From assembly GCA_018398765.1 (NCBI GenBank), contig JAHBMJ010000526.1:21368-46152 (forward strand): DNA of 24,785 nucleotides, given 5' to 3'. The notes beneath the pieces were generated by a model that saw nothing but the letters and a program-made list of their open reading frames with translations, had not been told where the DNA came from and did not search any database. Every line of letters begins with the position of its first letter. Position 1 is the first letter of the stretch. Below, piece after piece: positions 1 through 9,660 of this stretch. The DNA comes from Chromera velia. Its lineage: Eukaryota > Sar > Chromeraceae. The position numbers were made by a program, and so were the translations under genes.

Positions 1-1526
1 CACGAGAGGGGGAGCTCGACTGCTTCTCGAATCTCCTGCTTCTGGATGTCCAGACCTCCGATGTCCTGCATGCATGACGGAGGGCGGGCAGGCAGGCAGG
101 AGCGAAGGGAGATGTGTTCGTTCATTCGCAGGCTCGTCGGTTCGTTGATTTAAGAACAGCAAACAAACACACAAGCAGGGAAGGATACAAATGAAAAGGA
201 CCAATGTGAGTTAGTGCATTGCAACAGGAAAGAGTGAGAAGCACAGGAAAAGAGAGCAAGAGGGAAGGAGGGGGAGAGGGAGAAAGGTACATGGGGGCGA
301 GAGAGAAAAACGCAAACGAGACAGAAAAGCTTCAAGGTCTCATTTCGTCATGTCTGATGTCATCTGCTTTGTGCCACCTTAGAATTCACTCAATCTCGTC
401 TTTGCTTGAGTGATGAAGCGACAGAGATGTACAGGGTAGCGTCAAGTTTCCTCTTCACCTCTTCGCGTACTCAAAGCACCCCTCTCCACGCGCAAACGAA
501 TCTTCTTTCCTTCCGGTCGGAACGCTCTGAGGGCCTCCCATACTCGCACAGGCCAGGCAAGGCAACGACGTCGAATCGGAGAAGAACTTTTGCCACACGC
601 ACCTACACAAGGGGGGTGGGAGAGGGAGAGGAGGGAGCTTCTGCACTGAGAGACTGACCGCATAGGTGACATCAGGCTTCTCCTGCATCTGGAGCATTTG
701 GATCGTGCTGTCTGCCTCTGGGGGGAGGATGTCCACGACCGCGTGGGAGTGCCTGTGGAGAGCTGCCGAACAGGAAGGTTTCAAGTCCTCTCTGCAAGAC
801 AAAGAAAATATATTGACGGACAGTTTAAAGCAGCCCACAGAGAATTCTTGTAAAGCCCCACAGCATCGGATGGAATGCATGCTGGCCCCCCCCTTTGCAG
901 ACAGAGAAGGCACAGGGATCACTGAGAGCGTTCAGGAAGGACCTCAACCTCCACAGAAGTTCTGAAGAATAGACTGAGGGACGTATGGAGGAGTCGTCAT
1001 GCAGAGATTCTGAGGACAAATCTTCGGCAGACTCGGAGGAGACGAAGGACAGAGGGGGGAGGAAATGAGTTCGAGCCAAAAAAAGAAATGTCACCCCTGC
1101 TGCACAAAGAGCAGCACTCTTCTGATACATGGCTTTGACCGGAAATGAGGAAGGGCGGGAGGAATGGAGGAAGGTCTTGCAGTGAATCTCATTGGCGGAC
1201 CTGTTCAGAGTGGAGAGAATCCGCACATGATAGTTCGATCCGACGGTACTTGCAACTATTCCGTAATGCGCGTCGATCATTTCCAAGAACTGGCCTATGA
1301 CGAGTGGCACGGACTGAATTCTCTTAATTTCCTCTTTCGCCCTGATCAGCTCTCTCTTGAGGTTCTTCTGTTCCTCCTTGATATACTCTTCTTGAATATC
1401 AAGAAACTCCAACTGCTTCTGGAGAGTCTTGAATTTCAAGTAGAGGTCGTTCGCGTCTTCCTGCTCCTCATCAGCCTGGGTCATTACGACATCTGCCTGC
1501 TTCTCGACTACTGTCGCTGCTGCCAT
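1..1526 (-). CDS. RPT3: 26S proteasome regulatory particle ATPase RPT3 (PSMC4), 5' part, runs off the window
   Basis: RPT3 is one of six AAA ATPases in the base ring of the 26S proteasome; it unfolds ubiquitinated substrates in cytosol and nucleus. Three exons are visible: 1526-1201, 791-659 and 65-1. Introns are 792-1200 (donor GTCCGC, acceptor TTGCAG) and 66-658 (donor GTCAGT, acceptor ATGCAG). Joining them gives about 174 residues without a break. They comprise an N-terminal coiled coil ([20 protein letters not shown]), the OB-fold region ([19 protein letters not shown], then [18 protein letters not shown]), and the start of the AAA region ([20 protein letters not shown]). These match RPT3 rather than other RPT subunits. 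The start is the ATG at 1526, giving a normal-length N terminus. Walker A, Walker B and the C terminus lie beyond base 1. Several longer open frames across the introns are read-through only. Confidence 0.95.
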
Positions 1527-2646
1527 GATTTGTGTGGGTCAGAGGGGGGGCGTTACAGTGGACAAAAAGAAGGAGCGGGACGGAGACGACAGAGCAGTTC
1601 AACAGTAGACACAGTTGATTTCGATCTGACTCTGCAGAAAAACAGCGGACTTTACAGCGACAGTGCAACCAACGTCATTCACACGAGCTAGGTTCCATGA
1701 AAATATATATGACGACAGGTCGACACTGAAGACTTTGCACCATCAATAGCTAAGGTTTGTATGCATCATGAATCATCTGCATGGGTGAAGAATGCATATA
1801 GAATGGCCCCGGAAAGCGAAGCGGGGGGCTCATTTTTCTTGCTTTCCGGGGCCGTTCGCAAGCTTGCTTGCGTCAGATGCATGGTGAAGAGATCAACGCG
1901 CATCTCGACTTTTGCACGCGGAATCGCGCAACATTTGTGCATGCGCGGAGTGTATATTGTATATGTATATACAATATACGTATATTGGGCCGTGTCTTTG
2001 ATTAATATATTAAATATATGTTTTAATTTAATATAGATTGTTTACATGTAATATCAATTTATAGTAGCTTTTTTAGTACATTAGATGTCACCCTAAATTT
2101 ATTTCCTTGCATGTAAGAGTCATTGAATTTATAAATTAGTTTAAGTGAGTTGAAGCATCGAATGAATGCGGGCTGAGATGCATTCAATCTAGCATTTATT
2201 CTAACATTCAATTAAAATTACAAATAAATTTGTGCTTTATTTCTGAAGTATAATGTAAAAAAAAATGAATATAATTTACTGCATTACTATGTTTCAAAAT
2301 GACAAACGATACTAGTATTATCTTATTATATTGTATTATATACTCCTATATTCGTATTAAATTAAAGAATGCTAAATGAAAAAATAAAAATAAATGATTG
2401 CTTTATTGATTGTTTGAATGAATTGAAGATAAATATTTTTTCGAGCAGACTCGGAGCAGTTACTCAAGCATACAAGGTCGAGATTCTATTTTTTTTCATA
2501 GTTTATCTCTTCCTCCTGCTTTATGCTTGCCAGCTATGGTGTACTCTCCTGAGCGTAGCTGGACACTCAGGACCTCCTGAACTCTTCACGAAGCTCAGAA
2601 GGTACAGTCCCAACCAGGTCCGACCAGATACCCTTTCTTCCGTTCT
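1527..2646. other. Intergenic spacer, AT-rich from about 1940 to 2540
   Basis: No coding region is supported here. The first 400 bases are of ordinary composition and presumably hold the RPT3 promoter and 5' UTR. From about 1940 the sequence becomes strongly AT-rich, with many short A and T runs and no homopolymer-free frame of interest. It contains the palindrome at 1952-1979. The right end, from about 2540, returns to genic composition as it becomes the 3' flank of the transposase gene. A short inverted repeat (TCCTGAG/CTCAGGA) lies near 2550-2575. Confidence 0.7.
1952..1979. repeat. Near-perfect AT palindrome, 13-bp arms
   Basis: Arms 1952-1964 and 1967-1979 are exact reverse complements around a 2-base centre (GT). 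It lies about 425 bases upstream of the RPT3 start codon. It could form a cruciform or be a simple-sequence palindrome; no function can be read from sequence. Confidence 0.8.
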
Positions 2647-3421
2647 CTATTGCCCCCCCTGAGGAGGAGGCCCTCGGAAGGAACCAACGGCCGGTAGAGG
2701 GATCGCAATGGGAGGGGGTGGAGGTGCAGACAGCGGAGCCGTTCGAGGGGCGAGTGTGTGACCGGAGGCAGAGGGGAGGGCCCACTGCATTGCCCTTGGT
2801 GCAGGAAAGACCGAGATGGGGATCAAACGAGGGGCTCCTCTCTGGACAGCCTCCCGTTGTCGCCTTGCAGCCTCACGCTTGTGTGCTGCTGCTTCTCTCC
2901 TCTCTCTCACCTTCTCCTCGTCAACGAGTTGCTGCACAGCTGCAACCCAGACTCGGTTCTCTTTCCTCTCCTCAGCTTCTGCAGCCTCTTGTGCCTTCTT
3001 CTCCTTTCGTGCCTCAAAGCAGACCGTCCTGGCTGCCTCCAGGAACTTCCGCTTCTCTCCTCTCTCCTTGTCTGTCTCGGGCTGTCGTGTGACGGGCTCA
3101 ACGACTGTCTGCCCCCAACGACGAACAGCGACCCAGAAGGCTCCCCAAAGGTTGTCATGGTGCCTGCGTCTCCACACGCACTCTTGAAGGCAGGTCCCGA
3201 TTTTGGCGGCTGAGTATTTGTTGTTCGGGATGAACCTTTTGAGACCTGCATACACTTATAGGATAAAAGCGGCAGGAGAGGGGCAAAAGAAACTATCAGA
3301 TTGTTAGACTTGAGGGAGAGTGAGAGAAAGAAAAATGGAGTGTGTTTGTGTTAGAAGAGAAAGAGAGAAGGAGAGAGTCAAGGAGAAAGAAAGAGAGAAA
3401 GAGAGAAGGAGAGAGTCAAGG

Positions 3422-3469
<48 letters not shown>

Positions 3470-4670
3470 CATGTCGGAGGGAGATAAGTGTGGGGGCCTC
3501 TCGGCTTCTCCCTGCTCCTTACGGAAAGACCCGTGAGGTGCAGGTAAAAAAAGAGAGTTCTGAGGAAGTACACACACGGGGAGACGACTTACCATTCCAA
3601 GTGCCTTCGATGGTGTTGGTGTGGATGCCTGTAAGCGGATCAACGAAGTACTTTGAGTGGTTCACCCACCAGTGATCTGCAAAGATCTCCGCAGCTGGGC
3701 CGTTGTAGGCCTTCCAACAATCAGAGTACAAGATGGACTCGGGGTGGATGTGTTTCTTCAAGACCTTGTAAAGCGTCTCCGCAGATCTGTCTGGAACAGG
3801 AACTGCAAAAAACCTCTTCTCCAAGGTTCTCTCAACTCCTCCGACGACCCACACACCCTCGACCCTGTGGCCTCGGTGGAACTTCCTCTTTCCAAACTTG
3901 GATTCGTCGACCTCCACGATAACATCCGGACCACCGATTTTCTCAATCAGCTCTCCCTCTCCCAAAGGGCTAATTTCCCCTGTGTCGAGGTTCAGAATGT
4001 CTCTGAAAAGACGGATGCACCGAGACACTGTCTTGTCAGAGCCCTTCACCTTCGAGTGGATCGTGGAGTGCTTTTCGCCAAGAACGAAGAAGTAGGAGAC
4101 GAGAACGAAAAACCCGTAGAGGAGCTTTGAGCCCGAGAAGAGCGTGCCCTTCCGCTCGGAAGTGCGTTTTCCTTCACGCACACACCCGGGCTTTCGGCAC
4201 CTCCATGAATATTTTTTGTTTCCGTCAGGCCGCATAGTGTGACTGCAACACTGATCCTGTGACCCCTTTGCGGGAGGCTGAGCTCCGTCGCAGGTTGCTT
4301 CAACGTCTCTCTCTGCAAATTTCTCTTCTGTCTCTTCATCATCATCGTCTCTCGTGCTCTCCGTGTCCGAAAAGTCGGCATCGGATTCAGCGAGGTCAGG
4401 CAGGGAGGCGGTGTCGTCGTCTGGGCTGCACATTACCGTCTCTTGCAAAACTCTGTGTGGGGCAGACATCAGCCATCTCCTCACTCTTGCTTCGGCTTCG
4501 TCTCTCTCATTTTCTTTCTTCAGACGCTCCTTTCTCTCCTCCTCTGTTTCGGCTGGAGACTGCGGTGGAACCTTCTGACAAGCTTTCTGGGCGTCCAAAA
4601 TTTCTGGATCGTACACAGCAGGCACACTGCCTGGAGGGAGAGCTGTCGCCATCAGGTGAGGCAAATGCAT
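2647..4670 (-). CDS. ISXO2-like / Merlin (IS1016-IS1595 type) DDE transposase, two exons
   Basis: Exons 4670-3593 and 3245-2647 join in frame (donor GTAAGT, acceptor ATGCAG, intron 3246-3592) to give 558 residues. The splice rebuilds the conserved EGTWNGLKRFIP segment. Layout: an acidic and charged N-terminal region (about 40-125); a Cys/His zinc-ribbon-like part (Cys141-Cys142, His144, Cys158, Cys163); then the ISXO2 catalytic domain. Candidate triad residues are Asp255 (VDESKFG), Asp317 (YSDCWKAY) and Glu355 (NTIEGTWN). VNHSKYFVDPLTGIHT is the typical segment before the last acid. The 170-residue tail is Lys/Arg/Glu-rich and then Pro-rich, longer than expected for a transposase. All three acids are present and the frame is intact, so it may be active or domesticated. 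No terminal inverted repeats were found around it by eye. Confidence 0.85.
3351..3466. repeat. Purine tract in the transposase intron: 38-bp unit twice, then (GA)n
   Basis: Within intron 3246-3592 a purine-only run contains two tandem copies of a 38-bp unit (GTCA landmarks at 3377 and 3415), followed by a GA dinucleotide run to about 3466. On the transcribed minus strand this is a CU tract upstream of the acceptor. It explains the low-complexity frames seen on both strands. Confidence 0.85.
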
Positions 4671-4956
4671 AAATCGAAGTAAATCGTAGGAGACGAAGAC
4701 TGATCATGAGGAGAATGCAAGTCTGTACAAGACAAAGTTCCTTGTTCGATCAGAAACAGAAGTGTATATATCGGAATGCATGCATGCATATATATATATA
4801 TATATGCAAAAAATTAATCAGTCAATTTCCTGCATGGATGCATCGAATTGAGATGGAGGAGCTTGGCAGGGATGGCCATCCGGGGTGCTCGCGCGAGCGC
4901 GTTTGCCTCCTATTGTACGGATGGACCGACCAACGATATGATTGTGAATCAAATGC
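4671..4956. promoter_or_regulatory. Divergent spacer between transposase gene and ankyrin fragment
   Basis: This 286-base gap separates a minus-strand start (4670) from a plus-strand frame (4957). It holds two overlapping TGCATGCA palindromes (4777-4784, 4781-4788), immediately followed by an (AT)n run to about 4804. A shared promoter is an inference from position and composition only. Confidence 0.35.
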
Positions 4957-5171
4957 ATGGATCTTGCAGGTGCGGGGGTGAACTGCCAGGATAAGATGGG
5001 TGTGTCTCCGCTAATCAATGCGGCTGAGCATGGACACGTCGATGCAGTTCAACTCCTCCTCTCCTTCTCGGCAGATCCTTCGCTTCGTTCAGCCAAGGGG
5101 GAGAGCGCAGTCACACTAGTCTAGCGGGTCGGTGTGGGCACTCCGACATCGTCGCGCTTCTCCAAGCAGCA
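4957..5171 (+). pseudogene. Ankyrin-repeat fragment, frameshifted
   Basis: Frame 4957-5124 encodes 55 residues. It includes the end of one ankyrin repeat (GAGVNCQDK) and a full second repeat (GVSPLINAAEHGHVDAVQLL, then LSFSADPSLRSA). It also starts a third repeat (KGESAVTL) before a TAG at 5122. The third repeat resumes in another frame as GRCGHSDIVALLQAA (5127-5171), so a 1- or 2-base shift occurs near 5116-5124. Ankyrin repeats are protein-binding helix-turn-helix units of about 33 residues. TTGCAG just before GTGCGG (4964-4969) could be a splice acceptor, so the fragment may be an internal exon. Upstream repeats are not visible. It may once have been joined to the HET-like gene downstream. 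Sequencing error is an alternative. Confidence 0.65.
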
Positions 5172-5362
5172 ATGTCCTCAGGGGGTACGTCCCCCTGTGG
5201 AGACGAGGGGGAGGAATTCAAAGAGAGCCAGAGTTCTAGAGCGGTTTCGGAAGGGGGCGCGACGGGGAGCGAGAGGAGGAAGACGGAGGCCCCTCCGACC
5301 GTTCTTGGAGAGCGAGGGATGAAGAAGCATGAGGGACACTGGGAAGCCAGACAGAGCGCCCA

Positions 5363-6754
5363 GTGGAGGCCAATTGCGCAGATGGGGCAGTCGTTCTCTG
5401 GCCGTTTCCAGTTCTCAAGATTCTTTTGTACCACCAAAAACGCGTCCCTCGAAGACAGGACGTCTGTGCAACACTGCAACAACTTGGTATGACAGACGAT
5501 CAGATACTGCAATTTCAGAATAGTGCACGTGCTATTGCGTCTGCCGATTTTCCTCAGAGAGAGGGATTTTCGGTCGTCTGCTTGTCGTATGCCTGGCTTT
5601 CAAAGAACCACCCAGACCCCTCCCTCTTCCACCTGTCTCTCCTCGTCAGTGCAATTGAAAGTCACTGGTGGGCATACGGAGACCGTGCACACCGAGTGTT
5701 TGTCTTCTGGGACTTCCTCTCATTTAACCAGAGAGATCGAGGAGAACATTTGATGGTCGAAGAAGACGCAAACTCGACATACTTTGAAGCCGAGAAGGAA
5801 ACAAAGCCTAGAATGCCGGGAGTCAGCGAAGAGGAAACAGCCTTCGCATCCCTTCTCACCGTTTCCTCGGCCCTCTCTGCCCCATCCTCCTCCAACCCCG
5901 CCATACTCCCACACGGCATGGTGGACAAAGGAGACACGAGATAGACGCAGAAAGTCCCTCTGCCATTACACAAGATGGACACACTCTACAGCAGTGAGCA
6001 CACACGCGTTTTCAGATCCACCGGAATTCCCCCGAATGCGCAAAATAACGTGCCCTTCTCCCAAAGAGGCTGGCCTGCGATGGAGACATTTGTCTCCGGA
6101 TTCAAGCATCCGCGTCTTCTCCACCTCCTCCCAACAGCCCCCGACTCGGACGCTCCCTATCCGGACATAAACCTACAGCCTGTCCGTGTCCCCGCGGCGC
6201 CCTCCGTTTTCGAGTCTGAGCTGGCCTCCAAGAAGTTCACCAACGGAGCCGATGAGACAGTAGTGCGGCAGCTGTATGCTCACTTTGTCTCCCGAACAGC
6301 TCCCCATATCCGCACGATTTCGTTTGTGGGGAGGCAGCAGTTTGGGGACAGAGAGGCTAGGACTCTCCACGGGCTGCTGCTCCATATGGAGAACAGCGGT
6401 CGCACGGTGGCGGTCGAGAGCGTCGACCTGACTGGCACGAGTGTGACAGATGAGAGCGTCAGTCTTCTCCTGAAGGCACTGCAACAAACAGCCCCGGGGT
6501 TGAAGCGTCTAGTCCTATTCTCGCTTCCCCTGGGAATGCAAACGCTCGAGACTCTGCGGGAGGGTATGGATAGAGGGTATTTTGCTGTTCTCAATTGGTT
6601 GGATCTCCACGACGGCACACAGGTCGACTCTTCGTGTCTCGACACGGTGTGTCACATTCTGAATGCCTCTCAGAAGAGAAAAGTCAAGCGTTTCTCTCTC
6701 GATCTACAAGGTTGTCCCGTCATCGCTCGGCCTGCACGGCCACCCGACCCCTAA
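5363..6754 (+). CDS. HET/TIR-like 'SYxW-HPDP ... RGW' domain protein with C-terminal LRR-like region; in-frame TAG or short intron
   Basis: Two open stretches in the same frame (5363-5941 and 5945-6754) are separated only by TAG at 5942-5944. Across both run motifs of a family I know as common in algae and dinoflagellates: LSYAWLSKNHPDP, VFVFWDFLSFNQRDRG, MDTLYSSEHTRVF and RGWPAMETFVSG. The order recalls fungal HET domains (SYvWG, WiDaxCIxQ, MxxIY, RGWxxQE). Next comes FTNGADETVVRQLY, and a C-terminal part with leucine-rich-repeat-like lines (VESVDLTGTSVTDESVSLLL). A 90-nt intron, 5861-5950 (donor GTTTCC, acceptor CGCAG), would remove the stop and keep the frame, giving 433 residues. However, the donor is weak and the intron is shorter than any other here. 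Otherwise it is a pseudogene. The true start is uncertain; 5172-5362 is unexplained. Function unknown. Confidence 0.5.
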
Positions 6755-7328
6755 ATCGGGGGCGAAGAGTCTTATTGATGCAAAAAAGAGATTGAGATCG
6801 TAGAGGCACGCAGTAAGCTTGCAACAGCAGAAGTCAAACAACCGGGATTACGTGTAATTTGTTTGTACGATTTCTGAGTCCTCTTGTATCATTTTTATTC
6901 AAAGTTTGAATGCAAAATTGCAAATCTCTTACTTAATTCTAGATATGACTAAGCATAATGACTTTTAACCTAGTTTTTAACATAGTAGAATTTGGAATGC
7001 CAGTGACCCTTGCATATCCTTGCACTAGCTAGTCTCAGGAGTCGTTAAAGCTATGCCAACTTTTACGTGTTTCAAAATTATGTCGTCTAGTGACGTCTAC
7101 TACTTAAACTACTTAAAACTACTAGTAATACTAACTCTAGGGCCGCCTCTAGCTCTAACTTTGACATATAGAAACAGTCACTACGATAGTATGACTCACT
7201 AGTATATTCAATTAATTATTACTTCTGTTATATACCATAAACAGACGTAGATGAACGTCATCAAATATAGTAGTAGTATAAAACAAAATATTCTAGCTGT
7301 CTGAATTTAGCGCTAAATATATTCACTA
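6755..7328. other. AT-rich intergenic spacer left of the 597-bp element
   Basis: No frame, RNA gene or family motif is evident. Composition drops to AT-rich shortly after the stop at 6754. There are short direct repeats such as ACTACTTAAA twice near 7100-7120. Confidence 0.6.
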
Positions 7329-7354
7329 GCTACCACCTGTTCAGAAATTATTTT
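7329..7354 (+). repeat. Left terminal inverted repeat
   Basis: 26 bp, exact reverse complement of 7900-7925; begins GCTACCACCTGTTCAG. Confidence 0.85.
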
Positions 7355-7640
7355 TTTTAAATTACTTTTTATTTTGAAAGTTGTTCAGAAAGGAGGCTAT
7401 AAAAAAGTTAAATAGTCAGTTGTTGAATGCCGGGCCTATAAAATATGATTTACTCTGTATACAAAACCTTGCTAGTGGCTTGGGATTTGGCGTCGTTAAA
7501 TCTAAGATTTAACCCTCAATCATTATCATCATCATCATCATTGATCTAGAATAATCGATCGATCAAACACCCTATGCATGAATGCATGGATGAACGGACC
7601 ACCCGAGCCTAACAGAGGCTAGGGGTTAAGTCTTCTATCT

Positions 7641-7660
7641 ATCATCATCATCATCATCAT
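7641..7660 (+). repeat. ATC trinucleotide microsatellite
   Basis: Six to seven ATC units inside the putative element; a shorter ATC run lies at 7525-7541. Confidence 0.9.
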
Positions 7661-7758
7661 ACGAGTTGAGAAACTTTTGAATGACAAAAAACCCAGGAAA
7701 AAAAAATTTTTTTCTTTTAAAAAAAATTCTATGTTTTTTGAAAAACACAAATAAATAT

Positions 7759-7799
7759 AGTATCTTATGAGTGTATGTATATACAATGAATAAGATACT
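7759..7799. repeat. Stem-loop inside the putative element, 10-bp arms
   Basis: AGTATCTTAT (7759-7768) pairs exactly with ATAAGATACT (7790-7799) around a 21-base loop. A second small hairpin, GTTAAATC/GATTTAAC, lies at 7495-7513. Confidence 0.75.
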
Positions 7800-7899
7800 T
7801 AAGTAAACACTCTGTGTGAGTTTATAGATTTAGTGTTTATTCATAAAGTATAAGCTTTGCATATACTCTTATTCAAGAGTTATAGTAGATGAAAGTGTG

Positions 7900-7925
7900 A
7901 AAATAATTTCTGAACAGGTGGTAGC
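7900..7925 (-). repeat. Right terminal inverted repeat
   Basis: 26 bp, exact reverse complement of 7329-7354; ends CTGAACAGGTGGTAGC. The 234 bases that follow, to the HNH gene stop at 8160, are AT-rich and hold nothing recognisable. Confidence 0.85.
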
Positions 7926-8159
7926 AACATCCATATTTAATTTGTATAATGATTAATCAATCTTTTTTTTAAAATATATATTCTTTGTCTACTTAATTCA
8001 TAGACAGACCATTGAATCAACAATCTAGTCAACAATTGACTACTTAATTTACTGCTAGATTTACTGACAATATCACGATTCGGCAAATTCGATCTCGAAA
8101 GTTTTTTAGCTTATATTATTTCTCTTTAAATATCATACAAACACATTTTTTATAGCTAG

Positions 8160-9557
8160 TTATTTTATGTTTTCACGTGCGGGCGGCTTCCCTACATATC
8201 TGTTACCGTTGCACATGTTTTCCTCCGACCACATTGGTTGCAAATTTGAGAAGTGGAGACGGGAAATAAGAGTTTTGATGTCAGGTTTCTGACTCTCGGG
8301 CCCCCGATACTGAATAGGCACAATGTGGTCAACATGCCACAGGGTCCCGTAATTCTCCCACGACATTCCGGGGTTGCCGTGGAAATCGTCTTTCTCGAGG
8401 TGGGCTTTGAGATCGGGGAACGAACAACCGAGGTACTCGTGGGAGCGTCTTCGGGGGGAATGACCACGCTCTCCTTTTCGAATGGATGTGAGGCATGCCC
8501 ACACGGTTGATCGTGTGACATGAGTCAGGCGGAAGAGGGGATCTTCCCGGTACCGAGTCTTTCGCGCATCGTTCTGTCGCTGCCTGAATACTGCAAAAGC
8601 GGGGTTGCCTTTCTGACACTCTGCACACCTCCTTCTGCATTTTCCGTGTTCACATATTCCACTTCCTTGACATTCACGACAGTCGCTGCGATGACGGCCG
8701 TGCTCGCAAATGCCAGATCCCCCACATTCGCGACAATAATATCGCTGGCGTCCGTGGACACAGACAGAACCGCCTCCACATTCTACGCACACAGTGCGCC
8801 TTCGCCCGTGAGGACAAATTTGCGAACCTCCACACTCTTTGCAGGTCCCTCGCACACGGTCGTGTTCGCAGATCTGTGAACCCCTACACGTCTTATACAA
8901 CCTCCGAATGCGACCGTGTTCACAGATCTGCGACCCCCCACACTCTCTGCATGTTGACCGAATGCGACGATGCTCGCAAATCTGTGACCCCTTGTACTCT
9001 CTGCACGTCGATCGAATGCGACCATGGTCGCAGATTTGGGATCCTCCGCATTCCTTACACACCCTGCGAATCCTCCCATGCTCACAAATACCCTTCCCAC
9101 CGCATTCTTTGCAATCGTACCGCTTCCTTCCGTGCGGACACTGGGATCGCAGCGATGCCGGTAGCAGGTGATCGTGGGTAGCATGGAGGAGAGGTTTGTT
9201 TTTTGCTTTTTCTATGTTGCTCGCGCTCAGAACGAGCCATGGTTGCTCAGCTGTCGGCATCCCATCCCTCCGCACAGACCCATGCTCAGGGGTAGCAGAG
9301 TCTAGCAGTTGACTTCCACTGACAGAACGGGGAGAGTCGGGGACGGAACGTGACTTGATTTGGGTTGCACTTGTGAATCGTTCAAAGAAATCCTCCCCTC
9401 TTCCTACTTTGAAATTCTCGGAAGTGCCCTCTCCTGTCGGTTGGATTTCAGTACTAAAAGAAAGAAGACGGCTCTTCAACCTCGTGAGAGATACAAAATG
9501 TACTTGCAAAAATCGGACGCCCCTTGTCGGAGCTGAAAGAGGGGGAGTCAGGGGCAT
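8160..9557 (-). CDS. CxHGRxRxxCxxCGG repeat protein with C-terminal HNH nuclease domain (copy B)
   Basis: The frame is open from 9911 to the TAA at 8160. I take the ATG at 9557, just after a (CAG)5 Gln run, because earlier codons belong to the HNH remnant of the neighbouring gene; that gives 465 residues. After a Ser/Thr/Arg-rich N-terminal region come ten 18-residue units (DNA 9140-8604). Each has Cys-x-His, Gly-Arg, then Cys-x2-Cys-Gly-Gly, which suggests four Zn ligands. Units 3 and 5 have lost a Cys (to Tyr). Next is a helical Arg-rich linker, then the HNH domain: LGCSFPDLKAHLEKDDFHG, MSWENYG, WHVDHIVPIQY, LHFSNLQPMWSEEN, and NGNRY. The WHVDHI/NLQPMW pattern is the widespread HNH type of phages, giant viruses and protists. 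A DNA-binding or mobile nuclease role is inferred; no function is known. Antisense and other-frame Cys-poor ORFs here are shadows. Confidence 0.8.
   Translation of the reverse strand: MPLTPPLSAPTRGVRFLQVHFVSLTRLKSRLLSFSTEIQPTGEGTSENFKVGRGEDFFERFTSATQIKSRSVPDSPRSVSGSQLLDSATPEHGSVRRDGMPTAEQPWLVLSASNIEKAKNKPLLHATHDHLLPASLRSQCPHGRKRYDCKECGGKGICEHGRIRRVCKECGGSQICDHGRIRSTCREYKGSQICEHRRIRSTCRECGGSQICEHGRIRRLYKTCRGSQICEHDRVRGTCKECGGSQICPHGRRRTVCVECGGGSVCVHGRQRYYCRECGGSGICEHGRHRSDCRECQGSGICEHGKCRRRCAECQKGNPAFAVFRQRQNDARKTRYREDPLFRLTHVTRSTVWACLTSIRKGERGHSPRRRSHEYLGCSFPDLKAHLEKDDFHGNPGMSWENYGTLWHVDHIVPIQYRGPESQKPDIKTLISRLHFSNLQPMWSEENMCNGNRYVGKPPARENIK
8194..8444 (-). repeat. HNH-domain segment, copy B of a 251-bp direct repeat
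   Basis: Aligns without gaps to 9661-9911 (offset 1467). I count 8 differences in 251 bases. It encodes the HNH core from SHEYLGCSF through GNRYV. Confidence 0.9.
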
Positions 9558-9660
9558 GCTCTGCTGCTGCTGCTGCTTGGGAATGCTACTTGGATGTTTG
9601 CTGTTGATTGATTGGAAGGAGACTGCTGCCTTCGGCAGCTGCTGTGCTGATGCTTTACCG

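Larger units (their letters stand above)
7329..7925. mobile_element. Putative MITE-like element (non-coding, 597 bp) with 26-bp perfect inverted repeats
   Basis: Bases 7329-7354 and 7900-7925 are exact reverse complements (26 of 26), and the match stops on both sides. Each end reads GC-TA-CCACCTGTTCAG going inward. Placing the termini at CCACCTG would therefore leave a TA on each side, as expected for Tc1/mariner-type target duplications; the flanking GC would be coincidental. The interior is AT-rich and non-coding. It includes two ATC microsatellites (7525-7541, 7641-7660) and internal stem-loops (7495-7513, 7759-7799). Non-coding length, terminal repeats and TA ends fit a MITE. Assignment to Tc1/mariner is an inference from the TA and the AAATTATT-containing ends. 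Confidence 0.6.

Noticed and set aside
455-672. Frames continuing past the RPT3 exon 2 into the intron
   Set aside because: The protein match to RPT3 stops at the donor at 658 and resumes exactly at 65.
3304-3573. Ser/Leu-repeat frames on both strands
   Set aside because: They are translations of the GA/CT tract within the transposase intron.
5111-5512. Minus-strand frame with a Cys-rich, RING-like piece (CPICAIGLHWALC)
   Set aside because: Spacing of the Cys residues fits no RING or zinc-finger rule, and it overlaps plus-strand ankyrin and HET-like sequence.
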